Assembly: GCA_003427395.1 (NCBI GenBank)
Contig: BFEA01000588.1
Coordinates: forward strand, 124,921 to 148,381
Length of the DNA: 23,461 nucleotides
Direction of reading: 5' to 3'
Source of the DNA: Chara braunii
Lineage: Eukaryota; Streptophyta; Charophyceae; Charales; Characeae
The translations under genes were made by a program, and so were the position numbers. Positions within the stretch are counted from its first letter, which is position 1. Every line of letters starts with the position of its first letter. The notes beneath the pieces were generated by a model. That model saw only the letters and a program-made list of their open reading frames with translations. It was not told the DNA's origin and made no database searches. Below, piece by piece: positions 9,061-16,787 of this stretch.

Positions 9061-9318
9061 ACAAGTCAGCAATTTTCGTCGAGAAGATCGATGATTGCTC
9101 CAGATATGGATGGAAGGTACGACATTGATTGCATAGTAGATGAGGATGTGTTCAAAACAGGAGGTAGAGGTCGTCCGCAGAAACAATACAAAGTCAGATT
9201 TTCCTTTTAAGAGCCCGAAGACGACCGCTGGTTCACACGAACAGAACTTCTAGAGACTGCTCCACACGTAGTTTGTGCCTACGAAAGAGTAAAGAAAGGT
9301 AAAGATCCTCTTGTACAT
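9061..9318 (+). pseudogene. pol: C-terminal chromodomain of element A
   Basis: After YPVFHASKL the frame carries YDIDCIVDEDVF, RPQKQYKVRF and DDRWFTRTELL, the beta strands and terminal helix of a chromovirus chromodomain, ending in VH and a TGA near 9319. Chromodomains guide integration toward chromatin marks. A TAA at 9208-9210 interrupts it; copy C has a Gln codon at the same place. Copy C aligns throughout. Confidence 0.85.
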
Positions 9319-9324
9319 TGAGCT
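9319..9324. repeat. Left target-site duplication (TGAGCT)
   Basis: TGAGCT occurs here and again at 9913-9918, just outside the poly-T start and the other end of the insertion. Joining the flanks aligns with the uninterrupted sequence of copy C near 19092-19103. Confidence 0.7.
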
Positions 9325-9912
9325 GTTTTTTTTTTTTTTTTTTTTTTTTTTTGAAAAAAATTGGCTCCATTCTATTGGTGGGGAGCTGCACATGCTGGAA
9401 ACTGGGTCCAGCGTCCCTTATACATCGTCTTTTTCAAGAAAATTGGAGAAACTGAGAACTTGAGAATCATGAAAGACCAGCCTCTTCAGCCTTGTATGGC
9501 CGCCAGAATAGACAGTATCACCTAGCTGATTGCAGAATACCAAAGCCAATTCCCCCTCATACACAGCCAAACCAACTCATGGGGACCAGGGATAGTGAGG
9601 ATGGGGGGAAAGGATCGGGGAACTCTGAAAGCGGGCGAACGGGTACTGTTGGGTCCACGTTTGTCCAATCATGGAATGACAGGCTGTAGTGTCTTTGGAC
9701 TTCCTTCTTTTGCCCTTCTATATCTTCTCTTCTGACCCCACTTTCTTTGATCCGCCCAATCTTACCACCTTGAGGCCCCCCTAGCCAAGCGCCACTAAAT
9801 AGTTGAATATGATGTTGGATTTCTTTTTCGTTTGACCGGAATTTGATTTTTTCTTTTATTTTGTCCCATTGAGCAGTAATAACAGTTTGCACTTGTAGCT
9901 TGATTGCCTCAG
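9325..9912 (-). mobile_element. Poly(A)-tailed retroposon or retrocopy inserted in element A
   Basis: The insertion begins on the plus strand with a run of 27 T (9326-9352), which is a poly(A) tail on the minus strand. It is flanked by TGAGCT repeats and is absent from copy C, where the chromodomain stop is followed directly by the ATTCTCGGAGGACC sequence that in A resumes at 9919. These are the marks of target-primed reverse transcription by a LINE-type machinery: either a 5'-truncated LINE/SINE or a processed copy of a cellular mRNA. Confidence 0.8.
9557..9911 (-). pseudogene. Open frame in the insertion: truncated 3' end of an unknown coding sequence
   Basis: The minus strand is open from the very start of the insertion to a TGA at 9557-9559, about 117 codons, followed by roughly 200 bases of 3' UTR-like sequence and the poly(A). 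The frame has no ATG near its beginning, as expected for 5' truncation. The predicted product is hydrophilic at first (WDKIKEKIKFRSNEKEIQHH), then has GAWLGGPQGGKIG, a Pro-rich segment (SEFPDPFPPSSLSLVPM) and ends SWFGCV. I do not recognise the family and see no LINE endonuclease or RT motif. No clear AATAAA precedes the tail. Confidence 0.5.
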
Positions 9913-9918
9913 TGAGCT
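9913..9918. repeat. Right target-site duplication (TGAGCT)
   Basis: Second copy of the 6-base repeat flanking the poly(A)-tailed insertion; the A-element sequence resumes with ATTCTCGGAGGACC. Confidence 0.7.
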
Positions 9919-9945
9919 ATTCTCGGAGGACCTCGAATTTAGGCC

Positions 9946-9958
9946 GGCGGGAGTGAAA
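9946..9958 (+). other. Candidate polypurine tract of element A
   Basis: GGCGGGAGTGAAA follows the CTCGAATTTAGG sequence after pol, and the same stretch is present in copy C (about 19050-19062, minus). It is purine-rich and in the right place for priming plus-strand DNA, but it is less clean than the tract of element B. Confidence 0.45.
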
Positions 9959-9995
9959 TGGTTTTCACCTTTAAGGTAGCACATGCCGATCCCAG

Positions 9996-10130
9996 AGCTC
10001 GATCCCCAGACCTTGCCCTTACGCGTGTACACTACCAGTTTGCCCTGTGTGTGTTTGAACCCGCGACCTATGTCTTGCGAGTCGTCTGTCTGACGTTGTA
10101 GGATAGTGGGGCTGTCGGGTTTTGAACCGT
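9996..10130 (-). repeat. Three tRNA T-arm (B-box)-like motifs, antisense in the A tail
   Basis: The minus strand has ACGGTTCAAA (10121-10130), GGGTTCAAAC (10053-10062) and GGGATCGAGCT (9996-10006), each close to the pol III B-box consensus GGTTCGANNCC. Sequence around the middle one (GGTCGCGGGTTCAAAC) is tRNA 3'-half-like. No full cloverleaf or clear A box is seen, so this is a tRNA-derived remnant at most. Confidence 0.4.
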
Positions 10131-10830
10131 AGGTCTGTTAGGTAGGGTCCGTAGTTGTGTAGGGGTCATAGCTGTTGCAATTGCAATGACTTGCTGATTT
10201 CTGCTGCCGAGATCTGACTGCGAGGTTGTATAGTCGTGTCTTAGGGTCAGATTCGTATTTTTGTTTGTGTCAGGGACTAACCGCCGGTCTAGTCCTGAGG
10301 GAAATTCGTGAGGAACATATCTGCAATTGACACAAAATTGCAGGCCCGAGTTCCCCTTAGCCGTTACGACCCTTAGTAGACCCGGACTATCACTAGGACA
10401 GCAGGCCCATTTGGGCCTTGGGCTGTAGAGACGGGTTAGACGCTGTATAGCCGGGTAGGGCCCAGGCCGAACAGGCCAAACTGATGGGGTACCGGTCCAG
10501 TAGGTCTAGGTCCAGAGTAGGCTAGTCTATTAATAGGACTGAGCCTATAGGTTAGGGACTTTTGGCATTTCATTTTCGCGATACAGCGTTCTGGAGCCAA
10601 GCAAGTTGGGTGGTGGTGATTGTCTACAGGCGGCATCCTGAGACCCTCATCGTGGACGGCAGCCATAGCCAGCCTGCCGGTGTTTGTCATAGCTGGGGCA
10701 CCCCCTGCGCATGTACCCCTGAGGGTATCTGCGATTGGCTGGGCTGTTTAGAGGCTCTTCACGGAGTCTACGTGGGTGGACCACTGCCGCCCTTCGCTCC
10801 GCAGCTAGTGCCAGGGCTTCGTCAGTGGTG

Positions 10831-10848
10831 TGGCAGCCATAGCTGCCA
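10831..10848. repeat. CATA-loop hairpin in the A tail
   Basis: TGGCAGC and GCTGCCA form a perfect 7-bp stem with loop CATA. A second version (TGGCGGC, CATA, GCTGCCA) lies near 11755-11773. Confidence 0.75.
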
Positions 10849-11316
10849 TCTTCTTCGTCAGAGTTACTCTTCGGCACTGAAGACTTCATCGTGATTCATG
10901 CTCTCCATCTGGATGGTTGGCACTGGGCTCTGGGAGGCGGATTCAGTGCTGCGCTAATAACTGGGTGCAGGATAGGGAGTGGTGTGTGGTGTTCTGAAAG
11001 TGGCGAGATACTGAGATAAACTCTGTAACGATAATTGGAACAATTGGTTTGAGTTGGCTCATCATCAGTGTGATTCCGATTGTTATCCTCGCAGGTGTCT
11101 TCTTGTGATTGGTTGTTGGGAGTCTGTCAGAGAGCGAGAACCACTGTGTGTCTTCTCCCCATCTGTGCATGGTTGAATTCCGCTGCTTATCCTTGTCTGT
11201 GTGCAGTTTGGACTCTGTCTCCTTTCCCCTTTGTCTGGTATGTGTATGCGCATGTGTCAGACACTCCGTGTGTGAGTGGCGAGAAAATCGTCAAACAACC
11301 AAGTTCATAACACAAT

Positions 11317-11391
11317 TCTGAAAGGTCAAGGTCGTAGCTGCTACAGTCCTGAGAGGTCAAAGTCATAGCTGCTACAGTCCTGAAAGGCCAA
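11317..11391 (+). repeat. 31-bp tandem repeat, about 2.4 copies
   Basis: Units 11317-11347 and 11348-11378, and a partial unit to 11391, share the pattern CTGARAGGTCAARGTCRTAG then CTGCTACAGT. Confidence 0.9.
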
Positions 11392-11595
11392 GTCTACAGA
11401 CTTCCAGAAGGTGCGGAAGTGGCCTTTCGAGAATTGTTCACGTTAGGCCAGAGGCAAGTGGGCAAGTAGGCAGTCCAGCTTTGTCGAGTCAGTGGTACCC
11501 AGTCCCAGTCGCACTTTGTCCAGTCAGCAGGCACTATGTGGGACTGTGTGTACCATGGGCCCGGTGGGAAGGAGCAAACCAGCAACTAACAGAAG

Positions 11596-11602
11596 TATAA
11601 AT
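11596..11602 (+). promoter_or_regulatory. TATA box of the element A LTR
   Basis: TATAAAT lies in a block (AGTATAAATCAAGAGGCAGC) conserved in copy C, whose version is at 18613-18619 on the minus strand. Conservation across both copies and the position before a CCAGCCATTCATTCATTC block support a real LTR promoter. Confidence 0.65.
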
Positions 11603-11791
11603 CAAGAGGCAGCGTCCAGCCATTCATTCATTCTGCGTGAGCCATGCGGAAGCACTGCCCGAGTGTCTTGTGCGAGGTGGTCTGCAGATGCCCGAAGTCG
11701 AAGTGGGCTGCAAGGGAAACAGAGCGGCCATCGCCTCTAGTCGTTAGTAGGTGGATGGCGGCCATAGCTGCCATAGGTTAGAGTTGGCCTA

Positions 11792-11793
<2 letters not shown>

Positions 11794-11868
<75 letters not shown>
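11794..11868 (+). repeat. (GT)n microsatellite in the A LTR
   Basis: An uninterrupted GT run of 75 bases abuts the gap. It lies about 190 bases after the TATA box, at the same place where copy C has a short imperfect TG tract (near 18400-18435). Confidence 0.95.
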
Positions 11869-12708
11869 NNNNNNNNNNNNNNNNNNNNNNNNNNNNNNNN
11901 NNNNNNNNNNNNNNNNNNNNNNNNNNNNNNNNNNNNNNNNNNNNNNNNNNNNNNNNNNNNNNNNNNNNNNNNNNNNNNNNNNNNNNNNNNNNNNNNNNNN
12001 NNNNNNNNNNNNNNNNNNNNNNNNNNNNNNNNNNNNNNNNNNNNNNNNNNNNNNNNNNNNNNNNNNNNNNNNNNNNNNNNNNNNNNNNNNNNNNNNNNNN
12101 NNNNNNNNNNNNNNNNNNNNNNNNNNNNNNNNNNNNNNNNNNNNNNNNNNNNNNNNNNNNNNNNNNNNNNNNNNNNNNNNNNNNNNNNNNNNNNNNNNNN
12201 NNNNNNNNNNNNNNNNNNNNNNNNNNNNNNNNNNNNNNNNNNNNNNNNNNNNNNNNNNNNNNNNNNNNNNNNNNNNNNNNNNNNNNNNNNNNNNNNNNNN
12301 NNNNNNNNNNNNNNNNNNNNNNNNNNNNNNNNNNNNNNNNNNNNNNNNNNNNNNNNNNNNNNNNNNNNNNNNNNNNNNNNNNNNNNNNNNNNNNNNNNNN
12401 NNNNNNNNNNNNNNNNNNNNNNNNNNNNNNNNNNNNNNNNNNNNNNNNNNNNNNNNNNNNNNNNNNNNNNNNNNNNNNNNNNNNNNNNNNNNNNNNNNNN
12501 NNNNNNNNNNNNNNNNNNNNNNNNNNNNNNNNNNNNNNNNNNNNNNNNNNNNNNNNNNNNNNNNNNNNNNNNNNNNNNNNNNNNNNNNNNNNNNNNNNNN
12601 NNNNNNNNNNNNNNNNNNNNNNNNNNNNNNNNNNNNNNNNNNNNNNNNNNNNNNNNNNNNNNNNNNNNNNNNNNNNNNNNNNNNNNNNNNNNNNNNNNNN
12701 NNNNNNNN
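11869..12708. other. Assembly gap (840 N)
   Basis: All bases are N. The gap is bounded by GT repeats on the left and CT repeats on the right; frames drawn across it have no meaning. Confidence 0.99.

Positions 12709-12795
<87 letters not shown>
12709..12795 (+). repeat. (CT)n microsatellite
   Basis: An uninterrupted CT run of about 87 bases begins at the gap edge and leads into CCTTGTTTTTTTCCAG. Confidence 0.95.
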
Positions 12796-12797
<2 letters not shown>

Positions 12798-12810
12798 TGT
12801 TTTTTTCCAG

Positions 12811-12953
12811 TTTCAGACCACTAGCAAGGCTATTGACTCTATGCCGCCGGCTCTAATTTTTGGTGCATTCATTGATTTTCTTCTAGAAGCGGAGGTCTGA
12901 GGAGTGTTGCGATGGTAACGGGTGCTCTTGTGCTGTTGGCCAATGATGGAACG
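12811..12953 (+). other. Candidate exon bounded by plant-like splice signals
   Basis: The segment is preceded by a pyrimidine tract ending TTTTTTTCCAG (acceptor, AG at 12809-12810) and followed by GTATGTG (donor, GT at 12954-12955). One frame reads FQTTSKAIDSMPPALIF to a TGA at about 12898-12900; a second frame has an ATG at 12912 (MVTGALVLLANDGT) and stays open to the donor. Both signals match consensus, but pyrimidine tracts are common here and no family is recognised. Confidence 0.25.
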
Positions 12954-13041
12954 GTATGTGCTTTCTTCTTCTTCTTCCCCCTGTGTGTGTGGGGGGGAGG
13001 GTGCGGGGGTTGGCATGTTTGCTATACAAAAAAAAGAAAGC

Positions 13042-13341
13042 ATGGCTGTGCCAGATGGTTTCATCGGACTTTACCGGCTCAGGAAAAGGTTGAACCCCAA
13101 CAGTCTGCCCAGGATGCATTTAACTGATGGAAAAGGCCTCACCACGTCACCGAGAGTTAGTGATACACATAAGAAAATTGGTCGACTTTACTCGCACCAA
13201 CCCTGCCATCCCAGCCGACTTTCGGTCCGAACCCCTGACAAGAACGGCAGTAAGTCTGAGAAACTAATCTTTCACAGCCATAAAACCCACTCCACACAAC
13301 CACTTAGCCACGTGCACCCCTGTGTATGCAGGAAGGCATAG
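13042..13341 (+). CDS. Small hypothetical open frame
   Basis: An ATG in good context (AGCATGGC) opens a 99-codon frame beginning MAVPDGFIGLYRLRKRLNPN and ending in CRKA with TAG at 13339-13341. The start is basic and could be an N-terminus, but the composition (His, Ser, Pro) and lack of any recognised domain make coding status doubtful. It lies just downstream of the candidate exon and may equally be part of the far end of the B LTR or its flank. Confidence 0.2.
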   Translation: MAVPDGFIGLYRLRKRLNPNSLPRMHLTDGKGLTTSPRVSDTHKKIGRLYSHQPCHPSRLSVRTPDKNGSKSEKLIFHSHKTHSTQPLSHVHPCVCRKA

Positions 13342-13781
13342 CTGCGACCAATCACAAGCTTTTATTAGTGGAATTTGGTATACTGCAAGGATATTTGTCC
13401 TCGGCAGGCTCCTAAGGGGTCCCGCTGCAAGCCATGTGCCCGCTTCACGTGTAGGTGGGCCTGCAATTCTCCAAGAGGCCTAAACTGGACATTTTCAGGG
13501 CCCTGTGGGCGCCAGACAGTTACTGGTAGCCAGTTGGTTGAAGGGCCCTGCACGCTAAGCAACTGTGGAATCGTGAGCCTTCTAGGCTCTTCCAGACACA
13601 ACGGAGGAAAAAGCCTTCCGGCCTGTCAGAACGCAGGGAGTGACGCAGGCCACATTGGACAGTCGGGTGCGCCTAACTGTTTCAGTCCCAGGCCGCTATC
13701 TGAATTGGGCCTGCGGGAAGAAACTTTGGTGCAACGTGAAACTACTGGGCACACATTCGCCAGGCCCAGGCTGCCAGTACA

Positions 13782-13814
13782 GGCAAGCACTTTCCATATA
13801 GGAAAGTGCTGGCC
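13782..13814. repeat. Hairpin with ATATA loop in LTR B
   Basis: AGCACTTTCC (13786-13795) and GGAAAGTGCT (13801-13810) form a perfect 10-bp stem around ATATA; AGGC and GCCT extend it after one mismatch. Confidence 0.88.
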
Positions 13815-14451
13815 TGCCTCCAGATCATTCGGGTATTTCGTGACTTGGGGCAGTCCTGCTGGAATTAGCGCTCGGAGGCCGCTAGTAGGGAGAACCTGGG
13901 CACTGCACGGGCGTAGTGGTGGTGGCCCTGTTGGGCGCAGCGTGGGAGCAGCGCCATAGCCCAGCCGTACACAGCCGGACTGGTGCTGCAGGAGGTCAGC
14001 GGGGGGTATTGTGGTGGTCTTCGGGTGGAGGACGACTGCGTGGATGAAGACAAGGGTGAGCTGAGAGAGAAAGAGAGAGTATGTACCTGTTTTGTCGTGG
14101 AGGTCTGCATGGGCAACATCTGCATGTTCTTTCATTTCTGCTGCTGAAGTCTTCTGGCTGCGGCATTGTAGCTATGGCGCGCAGCGCTGGAGACTACAGC
14201 TACCTACTGCGCCCAGCGCTGAAGACTAAGGCTAACGCTACTACTACTCCTGCAGCACTCCCTCCAGAGTGCTGCTGCCGAATCCTGAAGACTACTGCCT
14301 CCTGCCTACCCGTGAAGTGCATGGGAAGTCCCTATGTACTACCTCGGCCTGCCTCCTGACTGCCTGAAGGGCGAGCCAGGCCGAGGAGGCTGCTCTTGCC
14401 AATGCCGAAGTGTGCCAGGGCTGGCGCTGCAGCATCTGCTGAGGCTGGCGT

Positions 14452-14479
14452 GGGAACAGGCTAAGAATAGCCTGTTCCC
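14452..14479. repeat. 12-bp-stem hairpin in LTR B
   Basis: GGGAACAGGCTA and TAGCCTGTTCCC pair perfectly around the 4-base loop AGAA. Confidence 0.92.
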
Positions 14480-14510
14480 GAAACCCTGGTTCGGTGCCTG
14501 AGTTTCAGGG

Positions 14511-14534
14511 TCGGTCGTTCTGATGAACGACCGA
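14511..14534. repeat. 10-bp-stem hairpin in LTR B
   Basis: TCGGTCGTTC and GAACGACCGA pair perfectly around the 4-base loop TGAT. Confidence 0.92.
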
Positions 14535-14544
14535 AAATGGCCCT

Positions 14545-14589
14545 TCGTTTCAGGCTAAAAAGGCTATTGCCATTTTTAGTCTGAAACGA
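14545..14589. repeat. 17-bp-stem hairpin in LTR B
   Basis: TCGTTTCAGGCTAAAAA (14545-14561) and TTTTTAGTCTGAAACGA (14573-14589) pair over 17 positions with one G-T, around an 11-base loop. Confidence 0.92.
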
Positions 14590-14747
14590 CACAGGGACTG
14601 TAGGCCCCTGTTTTCAGGCTTTCGGGCTAAACAGTCACGGGGCTTGTAGGCCCTGGTTTTCAGGCTTTTAGCCTGAATTTCAGGCTTTCAGCGTGAAGGA
14701 CGCAGGACCTGGAAAATGGCCCTCGTGTGCAGGCGCAGCATGTAACA

Positions 14748-14760
14748 TCCCCCCCTCCTT
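14748..14760 (-). other. Polypurine tract of element B
   Basis: The minus strand reads AAGGAGGGGGGGA immediately before TGTTACATG. The pol stop codon TAA (14759-14761) overlaps its first bases. This is the primer site for plus-strand DNA synthesis and fixes the orientation of B. Confidence 0.9.
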
Positions 14761-15442
14761 ATGAAGTCAAGCCGGGGCGAGGGCGAAGCCGACGATCTGA
14801 AGGTGGAACCTGGACGTGGGCGCGGCGTGGAGCCGAAGAAACCGGCTTGCCTTGCATCTTGCGTTCGTAGCATGCGAGAACGTCTGGAGCTGTTGCTTGA
14901 AGTTCCGCACGGGTCAACCAACGGTCAGCTCGATGTGTGCAGTATGCAAAATGCACCAAATACTCGGTTGGCCTGTTGCCGTAGCGTCGCTGGGAGATAA
15001 TGTCGCCGACCTCCTGAAAACCGTCCATGGAGGGTGGGTCTTGCGAACGTCTCCCGGAAAAATCGTCATGTTCCGCTGGCGTGTAAAGAGCCAACTTGGA
15101 GCAATGAAAGACTGGGTAGACGGGCAAGTGGGCGGGCACCTGCATCGTGAAGGAAGGTCCCTCGGGTGCGTCCCCAGCGGGTGCCACGATCGGCCAAGGC
15201 CCTATCCATTTCGAGAGGAGCTTGCGAGAGATATCTTGTTCAAGGCTGAATTCCACGGCGGAGACCCAAACGAGATCGCCAGCTCGGAATGGGCAAGGAA
15301 GACACTGGCGATTGGCCTGCTGGCTCATGCGTTGCTGCGTCTTGGCCATCTGGTCGCGTGCCTTGACAAGTAGCTCTTGCATCCGACGCAAGAAAAGAAG
15401 ATGGTCGTCGCTCTCGACCGTTCGTGGAGTGATAGTGTCCAA
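14759..15442 (-). pseudogene. pol: Integrase C-terminus and chromodomain of element B
   Basis: This 227-codon frame has QQANRQCLPCPFRAGDLVWV, then KLLSKWIGPWPIV (GPY/F module), YPVFHCSKLALY, and a chromodomain-like end with EVGDIISQRRYGNRP, TEYLVHF and RADRWLTRAEL. It ends GLTS with TAA at the polypurine tract, so this is the native C-terminus. It is out of frame with the catalytic core segment (15325-15950); the shift lies near 15440-15470. Confidence 0.88.
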
Positions 15443-16003
15443 CGCCGAAGTGACCGGCGGGCGAACTCAAAGGGCGACATCCCGATAGCTGGGTGGATGG
15501 AGGAGTTGTAGGCCAACTCTACACCCGGCAACCGCTCAACCCAGTCCTTCTGGTCAGGACGGATGAGAGTGCGAAGGAGAACCTGTGCGGTCTGGTGCGC
15601 CCTCTCCGTTTGGCCATCGGTCTGAGGGTGGCGAGCTGAACAGGGCTTAAGAGATGAGCCCCATCGCTTGATGAGCGCCAACCAAAAATCGGACATGAAC
15701 CGAGTGTCGCGGTCGCAGACGATTTCCTTGGGGTAACCCTTGGTTCAAATCCAACCGGCGTAGAGAACCTTGACCAACTCCTGTGCCTTGGCATGATAGC
15801 GACAAGGCAAAAACATGGCGAACTTGGTGAGTCGGTCGACCACCGTGAGAATCCCATCCACACCGGTCTTGTGCTTGGGGAACGAGCAGGTAATGTCCAT
15901 GGCAATCGCTTCCCTTCGCCTCAATGGGACCGGTAATGGTCGTAACTCGTCGTACGGACGATGGTTGCGGGATTTGCAGCGTCGGCAAACCTTGCATGAC
16001 TCA
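15443..16003 (-). pseudogene. pol: Integrase core of element B, with internal deletion and TGA
   Basis: Readable motifs are CKVCRRCKSRNHRPY, AMDITCSFPKHKTGVDG, CDRDTRFMSDFW and HPQTDGQTE, giving the D, D and E of the catalytic triad. A TGA at 15745-15747 follows GWI, where Arg is usual (CGA to TGA). The zinc-binding domain is damaged: the frame from RNase H reaches HDVPAMSH and then, in a different frame, jumps directly to the CKVC part, so roughly 30-40 codons between the His pair and Cys pair are missing, at about 15999-16003. Confidence 0.85.
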
Positions 16004-16787
16004 TGGCAGGAACATCGTGGAACTCGCCAAGAAGCCGTGTACGCAAGTGAGGATCACTCGGTATGCAAAGAAGGTCCTTCCCCCGCGTGTGGACAAGCAA
16101 GTACCCCTTTTGGATCCGGTAGTGAGAACGCGCCGGATTAGGAGAGGAGCAATTCGCGTACTTGTCGCGAAACTCGGGGTCGGCTTGGTAGCCGTGGACG
16201 AAGCTGTTTCGGAGGTCGTTCTCGATCTCAAAGGTTGAGTAGACCGCGGTACAATGATCCGAACGTCGTGAAAGAGCATCCGCAAAATGGTTCGACTTCC
16301 CCGGGATGTGATCGGGAAAGAAGTCGAACTGGTCGATGAAAGCCATCCATTGAGTGATGATGCTGTTGACGGTGCCTTGGGTCTTGTAAAAGACCAACGG
16401 ATTGTTGTCCGTTACCCATCGAAATTGGCTTCGACCAAGGAGGAAGTGCCGCCACCGCTTGAGCGTGTGGACGAAGGCGAGGAACTCCTTCTTGCGTGCA
16501 TCGTCAATGGAATGCACGACGGACACTTTCTTGCTGAAATACTCAACCGGGTGCCAGTCCACACCATCATGTTCCTCGAGGACGGCACCAATGCCATAGT
16601 CGGACGCATCCATAGTGACGCGTGTAGGCAAAAGCGGGTCGTATATGCGCAAGACCTCCGCAAATAATAGCGCGGCTTTGAGTGCCAAAAATGATTCCCG
16701 CGCCTCCTCTCCGAAGTCAAACGGTCGATCCTCGCATTGAAGCTTGGTCAAATGGGCCGCGATCTTCGAGTAGCCTTTGATGAAACG
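16004..16787 (-). pseudogene. pol: RNase H of element B
   Basis: A 276-codon frame (15921-16751) contains VTMDASDYGIGAVL, ARKKEFLAFVH, WVTDNNPLVFY and NHFADALSRRSD, so all four acidic positions of RNase H are kept, unlike in A. It continues from RT in the same frame, separated only by the TAG at 16788-16790, then leads toward the integrase with LLCIPSDPHLRTRLL. Confidence 0.9.

Larger units (their letters stand above)
4485..11868 (+). mobile_element. Element A: degenerate Ty3/Gypsy chromovirus
   Basis: Gag, CCHC zinc knuckle, aspartic protease, reverse transcriptase, RNase H, integrase and chromodomain occur in this order on the plus strand, the domain order of Ty3/Gypsy (Metaviridae) elements; the terminal chromodomain places it among chromoviruses. 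Coding similarity ends at about 9318. A poly(A)-tailed insertion (9325-9912) follows, then a polypurine-like stretch and an LTR-like tail that runs into the gap. At least four frameshifts, eight premature stops and loss of RT catalytic residues make it non-autonomous. A related 3' fragment lies inverted at 18.3-19.95 kb. Confidence 0.93.
9959..11868 (+). repeat. 3' LTR-like tail of element A, running into the gap
   Basis: Two blocks match copy C on the minus strand: 9919-10160 (matching about 18880-19095) and about 11395-11790 (matching about 18430-18845), including the TATA box and the CAAGAGGCAGCG segment. Between them A has about 1.2 kb with no counterpart in C. That part contains a palindrome AGGCCCA-TT-TGGGCCT (10403-10418), a hairpin at 10831-10848 and a 31-bp tandem repeat, and no convincing gene. 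The LTR end is lost in the TG microsatellite and gap. Confidence 0.7.
13300..14747 (-). repeat. 3' LTR of element B, far boundary uncertain
   Basis: On the minus strand the polypurine tract of B is followed at once by TGTTACATGCTG, a canonical LTR start, fixing the upper edge at 14747. The LTR is over 1.3 kb if the AATAAA on the minus strand (13361-13366) is its polyadenylation signal; the lower edge is not visible. It holds at least four strong hairpins and repeated CAGGCT/AGCCTG words. Plus-strand frames through it lack family similarity. No second copy (5' LTR) of it is present in the window. Confidence 0.75.

Noticed and set aside
11751-12900. Three long open frames of 350-370 codons on the plus strand
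   Set aside because: They run through the 840-base N gap and the GT and CT microsatellites; almost all residues are unknown or Cys-Val and Leu-Ser repeats.
13375-14135. Frames of 170-195 codons on both strands
   Set aside because: They lie inside the LTR of element B and include hairpin arms; no domain is recognised.
15815-16667. Plus-strand frames opposite element B
   Set aside because: They are shadows of the minus-strand RNase H and integrase, which have clear family motifs.
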